Positions 1-6,801 of a DNA stretch of 12,036 nucleotides are shown here, in pieces. Every line of letters begins with the position of its first letter. Position 1 is the first letter of the stretch. The DNA lies in NCBI GenBank assembly GCA_964424035.1, contig CAYRHB010000110.1:1-12036 (forward strand), written 5' to 3'. This DNA is from Leptolinea sp964424035 (GTDB lineage Bacteria; Chloroflexota; Anaerolineae; Anaerolineales; Anaerolineaceae). The notes below the pieces were generated by a model that ran no database searches, was not told where the DNA came from, and saw only the letters and a program-made list of their open reading frames with translations. A program made the position numbers and the translations under genes.

Positions 1-257
1 ACGCTGCCGCCGGTGACCCCACAGAACAACCTCGGTTCACCCAAACGACATATATCAGCCGGGGAATGCATATCCGGTTGGGCAATGATCCCAACCCGGT
101 ATCCAGCCTGTTCAAGTATCCGACCGATCACAGTGATTCCAATAAATGGACTGTCAATGTAACTGTCACCAGTAACCAGGATCACATCCAGCTTATCCCA
201 GCCCCGTTCAGACAATTCCTCAGGCAGGGTGGGAAGAAAAGGAAAATCCATTTTCAT
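1..257 (-). CDS. YgiQ-family (UPF0313) radical SAM protein, N-terminal fragment
   Basis: Only the first 85 codons are present; the gene runs off the left edge. The translation opens with FLPTLPEELSERGWDKLDVI, then has VTGDSYIDSPFIG, an IGRILEQAGYRVGIIAQPD segment and GEPRLFCGVTGG. This order matches the N-terminal cobalamin-binding-like region of YgiQ/UPF0313 proteins, where versions of FLPTT..E....GWD..DVI.VTGDAYVDHPSFG and LG.PRLFFGVT.GNMDS are typical. The radical SAM cysteines of this family lie hundreds of residues further on, so they cannot be checked here. The start is the ATG at 257, with AGGA about 5 bases upstream (ACAGGAAAAA); a second ATG two codons in is an alternative. The substrate of the family is unknown to me. 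Family assignment is confident, function is not. A dyad and possible promoter lie upstream at 310-346. Confidence 0.85.
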   Translation of the reverse strand, partial: MKMDFPFLPTLPEELSERGWDKLDVILVTGDSYIDSPFIGITVIGRILEQAGYRVGIIAQPDMHSPADICRLGEPRLFCGVTGGS

Positions 258-309
258 TTTTTCCTGTCTACAATAATCATTCCAGTTTCCTTTGCTTATA
301 TCTGCAAAG

Positions 310-339
310 AATAAAGGATTTGACTTCTACACCTGTCAA
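310..339 (-). promoter_or_regulatory. Possible promoter of the ygiQ-like gene
   Basis: On the minus strand a perfect TTGACA (334-339) is followed after 18 bases by TTTATT (310-315), 53 bases before the ygiQ start. The -35 is consensus, but the -10 matches only 3 of 6 positions, so this is tentative. The promoter overlaps the long inverted repeat at 313-346. Confidence 0.35.
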
Positions 340-346
340 ATCCTTT
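313..346. repeat. Perfect 12-bp inverted repeat (operator or terminator)
   Basis: AAAGGATTTGAC (313-324) is repeated in perfect inverted form as GTCAAATCCTTT (335-346), with a 10-base spacer. It lies between the methyltransferase stop and the ygiQ start. As RNA it would form a 12-bp stem and could terminate the methyltransferase transcript, but the bases after it on the minus strand are ATTCTTTGCAG, a poor T-run. Alternatively, the half-sites are 22 bp apart centre to centre, about two helical turns, and straddle the putative ygiQ promoter. That arrangement suits a dimeric repressor. The repeat is seen directly; the role is inferred. Confidence 0.6.
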
Positions 347-426
347 GTATTCTATCATTTGTTATTTCTGATATATGTTTTTATGAGATTTAAATAACGC
401 AGTAAATGGAAAGGAAGGTTTTGAAA

Positions 427-1071
427 CTATGCAACGGGTATTGGTTTCCGTAAATTGATTGTGTAGGAATAGACATTACCGAAGACTGCGGTTTCTTCCA
501 ACCCGACTTTTTCAGCCAGTTGGCGGATGGACTTTATTGTCTGGTAATGTGGATCCGGCAGCATTTCAGTAATGGAAACAACACCACCCGGCTTTAACGC
601 GGTGGCTATCTCGCCCATGGCATCAATCTGATTGGGGATTTCACCCAAAACTGTAGAAAGAATGGCGCGGTCAAACCTTTCAGGAGGGAGCATGTCTTCG
701 CCCAGGCTGGAAAGCATAAACCGCACATTTCCCAGCCCGGCTGCTTTTGCGCGGGCCATGACGATATCCAACATTCCGGGTTGGAGGTCCAGAGCGATTA
801 CTTCACCCTCATTCCCAACTGCACGGGCGGTTGGAATGGTTACCCTGCCGGCTCCACAACCTGCGTCCAGCACCCGCATCCCCGGTTTTATCCCCGCCCG
901 TTGGATGAGCCGATCCGCCCGGATGGAATCTGCCAGGGGGTTCTCCAATAACCCGCTTAACCAGGGTGGAGTTGGAAGTGGCCGAAGCCGGGCTGCAATC
1001 CGCCATGCCACTGCCACTGAACCGAGGAGGCCGATGCCCATTAATATGGAACGGATTATTTTCTTTTGCAT
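427..1071 (-). CDS. Membrane-anchored class I SAM-dependent methyltransferase
   Basis: A 214-residue protein with a basic start (MQKKIIRS) and a hydrophobic segment at about residues 9-24, reading as a signal anchor. A Rossmann-type methyltransferase domain follows. Motif I is VLDAGCGAGRVT (68-79), the acidic end of strand 2 is IALDLQ (92-97), and there is a post-motif LKPGGVVSITE (159-169), the UbiE/Methyltransf_11 pattern. The domain should bind S-adenosylmethionine; the substrate cannot be read from the sequence, though the anchor suggests a lipid or membrane-associated small molecule. I chose the ATG at 1071 because a strong GGGAGGGG lies just upstream; an in-frame start 11 codons earlier (1104) lacks such a site. 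It reads in the same direction as the ASCH gene, 88 bases away. Family confident, substrate unknown. Confidence 0.85.
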   Translation of the reverse strand: MQKKIIRSILMGIGLLGSVAVAWRIAARLRPLPTPPWLSGLLENPLADSIRADRLIQRAGIKPGMRVLDAGCGAGRVTIPTARAVGNEGEVIALDLQPGMLDIVMARAKAAGLGNVRFMLSSLGEDMLPPERFDRAILSTVLGEIPNQIDAMGEIATALKPGGVVSITEMLPDPHYQTIKSIRQLAEKVGLEETAVFGNVYSYTINLRKPIPVA

Positions 1072-1159
1072 ACACCCCTCCCATGAGGTATCACAGAAAT
1101 TCAATCTGACATTGGGAATATTGTCTTATTAATTGTACGTAATTATGGAACGTTATGTT

Positions 1160-1648
1160 TCAATTTGAAAATACTCCATCCTTTCGGTGTACAACCCTGA
1201 AATGTTCACAAACCACAGGCATGGATGGAGTAATAAATTTCCCTATTTTTTCACATTCCTCATAGAAAAATTCCAGGTGTACCTCACGCCAGTATTCCAG
1301 CGAACGATCACCCTCGCCTTCATCAAAGGCAAAAGAAGCCGGAACCTGATCGAAGGGTATGACCTGACAATCTACTGTTTCGATAATACAGACCGGAGAC
1401 CCATCCCAAAGTGTAATTATGCTGTGATCTCCTGCCCTGGGAGTTGGACTGCTTTCAAATTCATATAACCAGAATAAACTGGCTGTCGCTGTTTTTTTGC
1501 CGGAGTAGACCAATTTTGCCAGCGAATTGGCACTGGTCTCATTATTGCAGAAATACCAGGCCTCATATTTATCAGGGATGGATTGTCCCTTTTCCTTTAA
1601 TAAATATATGTATTCCTGCCAGAATGTGTTAGCGAGGTCTAGAGTCAT
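1160..1648 (-). CDS. ASCH domain-containing protein
   Basis: A 162-residue soluble protein without signal or membrane segments. Residues 28-40 (YEAWYFCNNETSA) and 45-58 (KLVYSGKKTATASL) carry the ASCH hallmark, a G-K-K-T-A-T-x-S-L stretch near the start of the domain. IITLWDGSP...IIETVDCQVIPFDQV (77-103) and the GEGDRSLEYWREVHLEFF block (112-128) are typical of the larger, roughly 150-residue ASCH proteins. ASCH domains adopt a PUA-like fold associated with RNA or nucleoside binding, and E. coli YqfB of this superfamily hydrolyses N4-acetylcytidine. Whether this longer relative has that activity is unknown. The start at ATG 1648 is preferred over an upstream in-frame TTG at 1672; neither has a strong ribosome binding site (only AATAAG before the ATG). 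Confidence 0.85.
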   Translation of the reverse strand: MTLDLANTFWQEYIYLLKEKGQSIPDKYEAWYFCNNETSANSLAKLVYSGKKTATASLFWLYEFESSPTPRAGDHSIITLWDGSPVCIIETVDCQVIPFDQVPASFAFDEGEGDRSLEYWREVHLEFFYEECEKIGKFITPSMPVVCEHFRVVHRKDGVFSN

Positions 1649-1702
1649 CTTATTTGATTTTGTTCCGACCAAAGAAATGAATTGAAGTGCTTAGCCTATG
1701 TA

Positions 1703-3094
1703 TCATTCGTCGAATAGAATTGGAAGAAAGACAAAAATAATCATTCTATATGTAAGAATAGAATTTTGAATATGACGAGCCGCACTTCCCCAGGTTTCAC
1801 CCAGATATCCCGCTGCGTACATAACCCCGGCTCCAATCCAAAGACAGGACATCATTCCAACATAGATCCACATATCAGTTCTTTTCCGACTTATATTTAC
1901 GAACGCAGTGAAAATTACTAGAAGTAAAGTGATAACAATAAGGTCACTTGAGGACCAGTTTATCAACGGGGTGAGGTTTTTCAGCCTGATTGGAAGTTGG
2001 ATCTCCCATGGATCGTAATACGGTTGACGGTAATATCCGAATAATTCTTTAAACGAGTTGATTACCATTTGACTGGTCCATAGGGGGGTATGGATCATAA
2101 AATCCATATAGGCAGGAAGCCCTTTTTGATGGACCCAGTTTATGAAGGATTGGTTTTCTTTTAGATTACTGTAATTGGCTGAATTTGTATTGGATATTAT
2201 GTCCAGCGAATCGGGCATTCCCCATTTTTCATGCATGAACTTCACGCGGGTATCGTATGGAAAAACATTCGCAGTAAGATTATTGACCAATGGATTTATC
2301 AATCGGGTGCTTGCCCTGGCGCAGGATTGATGGAAAAGAAAAATACCGATCAATACCAGGAGAAAACAAACCCCTGCCCGTGGGACTAATTTAAACTTTC
2401 TTCGTGTGAAGGTAATAAAAAGTCCAAAAAAAGTGCATGCAATGGTCACAAGTGCAAAATAAACATTTGTATCACGGGTGTTAACCCAGAAAAACATGAC
2501 TAGTAAAAACCCGGCGAGCAGCCATTTTCCCGATTTTTGATTTGACTGACCGGAGAAAAAATTTTCAGTAAATACCAAAAGACCGATTGCCAGTAACAAA
2601 ATAAACAGAGAGTATGTCAAAGATTCTGCCATCATGACATGGTCCCAACTGACGATTTCCGGCAGACATGCAGAAAAAAGGATAAATGCAGAACAGAAAT
2701 ACCGGAGCAACCCGTTCTTTAGCCTTCGATATAGAACAAAGGCTAACAACCACCAGGAAAATACAGAAATAAAAGATTGAACAAAGGCGATCTGGCTGAA
2801 TCCCGGAAGTAGCCTGAGGCCGGGCATTATTCCAATACTTGGTTCGCTGCGCAGAGATGTGTCATATCCTTCTGCCGGGGTGAATACTTTGTATAGCAGC
2901 GGCAGCGTGATAGGTCGGCTTCCAGCGAAGAATTGTTGCGAAAAGAGAGGTTCTTGTGATGTGATCACATATGAATTTGTGTCATTGGTAATAATTGCAC
3001 CTGTCCATGGATCTGAGGCGAAAATCCTCAGAACAAGGTAGACAATTGTGATCAGCAGAAAAATCCTTTTATCCCTTATATATTTCAAATCCAC
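1703..3094 (-). CDS. Polytopic membrane protein, GT-C glycosyltransferase-like
   Basis: A 463-residue integral membrane protein with about ten hydrophobic segments, near residues 11-26, 101-122, 130-148, 158-176, 190-205, 211-230, 239-255, 384-401, 408-430 and 447-461. A first outer loop (27-100) holds the acidic motif NDTNSY (37-42) and the repeated Arg/Pro-rich segment SRPITLP. A second large loop lies at about 256-382. The acidic residue soon after helix 1 plus many helices is the general layout of GT-C enzymes using polyprenyl-phosphate sugars, but no family signature is diagnostic and I do not recognise a characterised homologue. WDHVMMAESL (150-159) and ETWGSAARHIQ (433-443) look like conserved blocks. 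Start is GTG with AGGA five bases upstream, and a clear promoter sits just before it. The gene looks AT-richer than the glycosyltransferase genes further right. Confidence 0.6.
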   Translation of the reverse strand: MDLKYIRDKRIFLLITIVYLVLRIFASDPWTGAIITNDTNSYVITSQEPLFSQQFFAGSRPITLPLLYKVFTPAEGYDTSLRSEPSIGIMPGLRLLPGFSQIAFVQSFISVFSWWLLAFVLYRRLKNGLLRYFCSAFILFSACLPEIVSWDHVMMAESLTYSLFILLLAIGLLVFTENFFSGQSNQKSGKWLLAGFLLVMFFWVNTRDTNVYFALVTIACTFFGLFITFTRRKFKLVPRAGVCFLLVLIGIFLFHQSCARASTRLINPLVNNLTANVFPYDTRVKFMHEKWGMPDSLDIISNTNSANYSNLKENQSFINWVHQKGLPAYMDFMIHTPLWTSQMVINSFKELFGYYRQPYYDPWEIQLPIRLKNLTPLINWSSSDLIVITLLLVIFTAFVNISRKRTDMWIYVGMMSCLWIGAGVMYAAGYLGETWGSAARHIQNSILTYRMIIFVFLPILFDE

Positions 3095-3126
3095 TTTTTC
3101 CTATACTGGTTCAGTTTATTGTTGTG

Positions 3127-3154
3127 ATTATACAGGTATATTTGGATATGTCAT
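3127..3154 (-). promoter_or_regulatory. Sigma70-type promoter of the 463-residue membrane protein gene
   Basis: On the minus strand ATGACA (3149-3154) and a perfect TATAAT (3127-3132) are separated by 16 bases. The predicted start point is near 3120, giving a leader of about 26 bases before the GTG at 3094. It lies in the 150-base gap after the diguanylate cyclase gene, so the membrane protein gene probably has its own transcript. Confidence 0.6.
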
Positions 3155-3244
3155 TCGCTCAATCTACAGGTAAAAATATGTAGTCATACAACAAAAAGCT
3201 GTTATTGTCTGACTGAAAAAGAAAGTATTTGTTATTTAGATATG

Positions 3245-4475
3245 TTATATAGAGCGGGGTAATACAGTCGAAGATGGTTCAATCTCCACTCTAGTATTTG
3301 ATATATAGGTCTTTGTACAATTCCGCCCTGCATTTTTCGCTTCATACATGGCAATATCAGCCTGATTGATCATTGTTTCGAGATGGGGGTTGTCATGCCC
3401 GATCGCGGTCGATATGCCGATGCTGATAGTCATTTTGATAGTGTTATTGTTGATCACCAGGGTGCTGTCTGCGACACGCTCCCGCAGGCGTTCCGCTATT
3501 TGGTAGGCTTCAATTGTCGATGTTTCCGCCAGAAGAACGACAAATTCCTCACCTCCAAAGCGGGCGTATAAATCCTGCACCCGTACGGAATCCTTGATAA
3601 TCCTTACCAGATGGATCAATGCTTCATCTCCGGTTGGATGCCCGAACGAGTCATTCACGTGTTTGAAGTGATCAATGTCAATCATGAGGAGGGAGGTTTC
3701 ATGGTCACTGCGGCTTGCGCGGCCTAACTCCCTATTTGCCAGATCGGTAAAGGTCCTTCGGTTGAAAATATGCGTCAACCAGTCACGGGTTGCCAGTTCC
3801 CGATTCTCTTCCAGCAGACTTTCGGAAAGCATTAATAATACTCCAATGGCAATTAACACAATACTGAGTATGGTGGCGAATAATGTAATCGAATTTATCA
3901 TCACCGGGTCAAACATGTTCCTGATCACATCCGGGTATAAGATCATATAGACGGCTCTTGTTACAAAGAGAACTATGATCATACCGTACGCAGCCAGTAA
4001 AATGGGTTTTGAACGTTTTACCCCTCTGGATTTTACATTGAACAAAAGCATGAATTGTATAAAATACTGACTGGCGGAAACCAGCCCCAGTGTAATCACC
4101 CTGATGTTGAAATTATTTATATAAATCGAAAAGACGATAAGAATGATCACGATCGGGGTGATCATTAACCACCAGTTCGGGTCTTTATTGAAGAATCGAC
4201 AGTAACCCATGTATCCCAGGTTGTATGTCGTAACAACCAGTACATTGGCAATCACAATGGTAAGAAAATCGGGAAGGATACCCCGAAGGAAATATAACCC
4301 CTGGACNNNNNNNNNNCCCCTGGACAAAGGCCTGTAAGAGGAAGAGGGCAATAAAATAATTTAAACCGTACTGATATCTTCCACGGGTTGCCACCCAGAG
4401 GGCTAAACCCAAAATCAAATTTATCAGCACCTGTGAAAAAAACACAGTACGGATATCCAACTCAAAGGCAGGCAT
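3245..4475 (-). CDS. Membrane-anchored diguanylate cyclase (GGDEF), interrupted by an assembly gap
   Basis: Makes c-di-GMP from two GTP. If the 10 Ns and one of the two flanking 9-base copies are removed, the two halves join in frame to give 403 residues. The first ~180 residues hold about six hydrophobic helices, with no recognised sensory domain; a short linker (LLEENRELATRDWLTHIFNR) leads to the catalytic domain. Metal and substrate residues are present: MIDIDHFKHVNDSFGH (258-273) and the active-site loop GGEEF (301-305). An RVQD motif (292-295) lies exactly five residues before GGEEF, matching the RxxD inhibitory I-site, so product feedback is expected. No EAL or HD-GYP domain is present. 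The start is the ATG at 4475, preceded by AAGAAGA. The helical N-terminus presumably senses a membrane or external signal. Catalytic assignment is very secure; the exact sequence across the gap is inferred. Confidence 0.93.
4298..4325. other. Scaffold gap (10 N) flanked by a 9-base duplication
   Basis: Ten Ns at 4307-4316 are flanked on both sides by the same nine bases, CCCCTGGAC (4298-4306 and 4317-4325). This is what results when two contigs that overlap by nine bases are joined with a fixed-length placeholder. Collapsing the overlap removes 19 bases and restores one open reading frame through the diguanylate cyclase (…AFVQG-LYFLRG…). Confidence 0.85.
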
Positions 4476-4498
4476 ATTATTCTTCTTTAGGGTTGAGG

Positions 4499-4543
4499 AT
4501 CACTTACTAATGGTTAATCCATTAAATCAGATATTGAAGTGAT
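4499..4543. repeat. Nested inverted repeats upstream of the diguanylate cyclase gene
   Basis: An outer pair ATCACTT (4499-4505) / AAGTGAT (4537-4543) encloses an inner pair TAATGG (4508-4513) / CCATTA (4519-4524) with a TTAAT centre. The element fills most of the 80-base gap between the YciI-like gene and the diguanylate cyclase start. There is no T-run on the minus strand after it, so it is a poor intrinsic terminator. It could be an operator or a leader structure; nothing in the sequence decides this. Confidence 0.45.
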
Positions 4544-4555
4544 ATTACATAAAAT

Positions 4556-4846
4556 TTACCCAAAAAGCCTGTTAAATCCTGTATAAGGTTGCAGAGGGAG
4601 AATTTCAAAATGGATCAATCCAGCCTTGACCAATGGAAAAGAGGCGGTCTTTTCTCTGACGATATCGATAGATCCGCATTCCCATTCCATAACAGCACTG
4701 TGTGTATCTGCCCGGAAATATATCTGACGAATCAAGTCAGCCAGTTGGAGATCATAAACACAGCGGGCTTCTTCCTTCAATAAACCGGGATCCACCTCTC
4801 CCCAGTTGACAGGATAATTCTCGATTTCCATTACAAGAAATTTCAT
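4556..4846 (-). CDS. Small YciI / muconolactone isomerase-like protein
   Basis: A 96-residue soluble protein of the size of a single ferredoxin-like (dimeric alpha-beta barrel) domain. Key stretches are MKFLVMEIENYP at the start, a helix LLKEEARCVYDLQLADLIRQ (22-41), YFRADTHSAVMEWECGS (43-59) and the C-terminal FPLVKAGLIHFEILPLQPYTGF (70-91). The layout of a beta strand, a helix with L/I-R-x-x-Y-F-R-x-D, and a final LP-L-x-x-x-G-L-I-x-F-E-I-x-P-L-x-P-Y block is seen in proteins annotated as muconolactone delta-isomerase-like or YciI-like. No catechol-degradation genes are nearby, so the isomerase role is unlikely and the function is unknown. It begins 32 bases after the stop of the upstream membrane protein gene, same strand, so it may be in that operon. 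The ATG at 4846 has no clear ribosome binding site. Confidence 0.7.
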   Translation of the reverse strand: MKFLVMEIENYPVNWGEVDPGLLKEEARCVYDLQLADLIRQIYFRADTHSAVMEWECGSIDIVREKTASFPLVKAGLIHFEILPLQPYTGFNRLFG

Positions 4847-4878
4847 AGGTTTTACCGTAATTGATTGTCTGTGACGGT

Positions 4879-5454
4879 TTATGATGTGGGTACGTTAAGG
4901 ATTCCTGTCGCGGCAAGTATTCCCAGTATGGAAAAAATAACAGTAAGTGCGAAGGCAGACCCGAATAACCAGGAAATCCACTTCTTCCCGGGATGCCTGA
5001 CCCAATAATGTGTACAGAAAGCCAGAAGAAATGACTGAACGGTGATCTCGGGAAGCCCTATTAAATGGAAGTACGTGGGAACGTTGGAGTATAAAACACC
5101 TTCAATCGAGCTGGGCGCCGCTCCGAATGGTGAAAGGATGCCCACGATAAAGAGCATTGACCACATGGGCAGCCATCCGTTCTTTCTGGTGAAAAAGAAG
5201 TCGCGTATCCAGAAGAATACCAAACCAAATAAAAAACCCCGGATCACCTGGAATAATGGACCAGCCGCGACCAGGGGATGATCTGTAGGCCGCATAAAAT
5301 TCCCCAGAAGTGGGTCCGCAAATTTAGCTGTGTAATCGAAAACGGAATAACTGATAAATCCGATCACAAAATATGTAACAGTATGAACCACAATGGTCTT
5401 TATGCTGATGGAGTATAGAGACAACCCGGATCCGTTTCGGATTTCTTTGTCCAT
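4879..5454 (-). CDS. Membrane protein of unknown function, coupled to the cyclophilin gene
   Basis: A 191-residue protein with about five hydrophobic segments (roughly residues 19-37, 66-86, 96-112, 136-150 and 161-184). Distinctive polar stretches are LLGNFMRPTDHPLVAAGP (49-66), FWIRDFFFTRKNGWLP (81-96) and FGAAPSSIEGVLYSNVPTYF (110-129). I do not recognise the family and assign no function. The ATG lies one base past the stop codon of the peptidyl-prolyl isomerase gene, and its ribosome binding site (GAGGAATAA) is made from the last codons of that gene, so translation is very probably coupled. A few charged residues inside membrane segments (Asp84/85, Arg83) are notable but not diagnostic. 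Co-expression with an extracytoplasmic foldase suggests an envelope role; that is inference only. Confidence 0.75.
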   Translation of the reverse strand: MDKEIRNGSGLSLYSISIKTIVVHTVTYFVIGFISYSVFDYTAKFADPLLGNFMRPTDHPLVAAGPLFQVIRGFLFGLVFFWIRDFFFTRKNGWLPMWSMLFIVGILSPFGAAPSSIEGVLYSNVPTYFHLIGLPEITVQSFLLAFCTHYWVRHPGKKWISWLFGSAFALTVIFSILGILAATGILNVPTS

Positions 5455-5455
5455 T

Positions 5456-6136
5456 TTATTCCTCGCTTATGGTCACACTCTCGATCAAATCTCCAACGTA
5501 GTTTGGATTGGCCATCGGGTCGCGCCGGGTTATACCGTTTACCACATCCATCCCATCTACGACCTGCCCGAAGATGGTGTAATCACCATCCAGTTGAGGA
5601 GTGGACACAAAGGTGATAAAGAACTGGCTGCCATTGGTATCACGGCCGGCGTTGGCCATGGCCAGAACACCAGGTTTGTCGAATTTCAGATCGCTGTCTT
5701 CATTCAAGAATTCATATCCGGGCCCGCCCGTACCGGTCCCGGTGGGGTCGCCGCCCTGTGCCATAAAACTGTCAAGTACCCGGTGGAAGGTTGTTCCGTC
5801 AAAGAATTTTTCCCGGGCCAGGAATACAAAGCTGTTGACGGTCACCGGAGCCTTGGCTGGATACAATTCAACGGTGAACGTACCACCTTTGGCCAATGTG
5901 AAGGTTGCCGTGTATTTTTTTGTTATATCAATCGTCATTACGGGGGCTTCGGAATATGTTTTCTTTTCAACAGCGCCGGTATTGGCAGCCTGGTTTCCCG
6001 CTGGATTCTGCGGTGACACCAGCATCCAGATGACCCAGCCCAGTATTACCAGAATAATGGAACCGGCTATGATCTTTATATTTCTTTCAGTTTTTCGTTT
6101 AGCGGCTATCTTGGCTTTACGTTTACTCTGGGTCAT
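5456..6136 (-). CDS. Membrane-anchored cyclophilin-type peptidyl-prolyl cis-trans isomerase
   Basis: Catalyses cis-trans isomerisation of prolyl bonds, here outside the cytoplasmic membrane. A Lys/Arg-rich N-terminus (residues 1-21) is followed by one transmembrane helix (about 22-41), a low-complexity linker (42-65) and a cyclophilin domain (about 72-226). Cyclophilin marks are APVTVNSFVFLA (95-106), FHRV with the catalytic Arg119, MAQGGDPTGTGTGGPG (125-140), MANAGRDTNGSQFFIT (160-175) and LDGDYTIFGQV (182-192). The Lys/Arg-rich segment before the helix indicates N-in, C-out topology, so the domain faces the cell wall side. Start ATG at 6136 with GAGG about 9 bases upstream. It is the first gene of a likely operon with the membrane protein that begins one base after its stop. 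Very similar domain order occurs in many Gram-positive-type and Chloroflexota cyclophilins. Confidence 0.93.
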   Translation of the reverse strand: MTQSKRKAKIAAKRKTERNIKIIAGSIILVILGWVIWMLVSPQNPAGNQAANTGAVEKKTYSEAPVMTIDITKKYTATFTLAKGGTFTVELYPAKAPVTVNSFVFLAREKFFDGTTFHRVLDSFMAQGGDPTGTGTGGPGYEFLNEDSDLKFDKPGVLAMANAGRDTNGSQFFITFVSTPQLDGDYTIFGQVVDGMDVVNGITRRDPMANPNYVGDLIESVTISEE

Positions 6137-6159
6137 AATCCGGCCTCGTTTAAATTTGA

Positions 6160-6190
6160 AATTTGGATAAGGGGAATTCTAATCCAAATT
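6160..6190. repeat. 9-bp inverted repeat between the VanZ-like and cyclophilin genes
   Basis: AATTTGGAT (6160-6168) and ATCCAAATT (6182-6190) form a perfect 9-bp stem with a 13-base loop in the 68-base gap. Read on the minus strand it follows the VanZ-like gene and could be a weak, AT-rich terminator, although only TTC and AAATTT follow it rather than a real T-run. An operator for the cyclophilin operon is the alternative. Confidence 0.4.
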
Positions 6191-6204
6191 AATGAATGGA
6201 AGGA

Positions 6205-6753
6205 TCAGATTTCCCCTTTGGATTGATTACGGATGTGCCAATTTTGAAGAAATTGATGGGGTATTGCGAACATCATATATCCGATAACAAAGCCCAGCGT
6301 GTTCATGATCACATCGTTTATATCAACAGTGTGATAGAACGTTCCCGTGATTAATTTCACAGCCAGTTCAATACTTTCAAACAGCAGGCCTGTGCCAGTG
6401 GCAAGCGGAAGAATGAATTTTTTCCGCATGGGAGCAAGGTAGGGAATGGCAAACCCTATGGGTACTGTCATTAGCAAATTGATGATGATGTCTCTGATTG
6501 AATGCTTGTTGAACGGTTCCGGACTGAATATGCCTGTGTTGTTGAGCGGGACAAGATTGATGGCCTGTAATGCTTGTTTTGTTTCATCTATTGAAAGGTT
6601 GTGCGGCCAATTTTCTGGCACTGATAATGGAAAGAACACCAGACCGAAAACCAGCATCAGGTATATGCCGGTGCATGAGAGAACAGACAGGTAGAGAAGA
6701 CTGCGTTTACGGGATGCAAGTATTAATGTCAACATCAAAATCTGACAGACCAA
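6205..6753 (-). CDS. VanZ-like family membrane protein
   Basis: About 182 residues with four to five hydrophobic helices (near 5-13, 20-42, 89-106, 113-125 and 148-165). VanZ-like signatures are present in order: AINLVPLNN (64-72), INLLMTVPIGFAIPYL (91-106), an acidic helix FESIEL (125-130) and VDINDVIMNTLGFVIGY (143-159), the last matching the usual D-x-x-D-x-x-x-N-x-x-G block. VanZ itself raises teicoplanin resistance by an unclear mechanism, and most relatives have no known role. With no other van genes here, a resistance function should not be assumed. The start is unclear: TTG at 6753 has no ribosome binding site, and an ATG at 6735 is an alternative. A good GGAAG lies 5' of an ATT codon (about 6786), which hints at a longer N-terminus with a rare start. 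It follows the GT39-like gene by 48 bases, same strand. Confidence 0.85.
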   Translation of the reverse strand: MVCQILMLTLILASRKRSLLYLSVLSCTGIYLMLVFGLVFFPLSVPENWPHNLSIDETKQALQAINLVPLNNTGIFSPEPFNKHSIRDIIINLLMTVPIGFAIPYLAPMRKKFILPLATGTGLLFESIELAVKLITGTFYHTVDINDVIMNTLGFVIGYMMFAIPHQFLQNWHIRNQSKGEI

Positions 6754-6801
6754 AAATGGTACGGGAAAGAATTGAACGAAGAGAATGTTTTTTCTTCCTT
6801 T

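Noticed and set aside
632..1132. A 166-codon open frame on the plus strand
   Set aside because: It is antisense to the methyltransferase gene, which has a clear motif I and a strong ribosome binding site.
3245..4475. Diguanylate cyclase as a frameshifted pseudogene
   Set aside because: The frame change equals the length of the N placeholder plus the nine-base overlap (19 bases); removing these restores a full-length protein with an intact active site.
4556..4846. True muconolactone isomerase in catechol degradation
   Set aside because: No other catechol-pathway gene is nearby; only fold-level similarity is visible.
5393..6016. A 207-codon open frame on the plus strand
   Set aside because: It lies opposite the well-supported cyclophilin gene and the start of the membrane protein gene, and its translation shows no family features.
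6205..6753. Glycopeptide resistance function for the VanZ-like gene
   Set aside because: No vanA/vanH/vanX-type or van regulator genes are in the window, and VanZ-like proteins are widespread without a resistance role.
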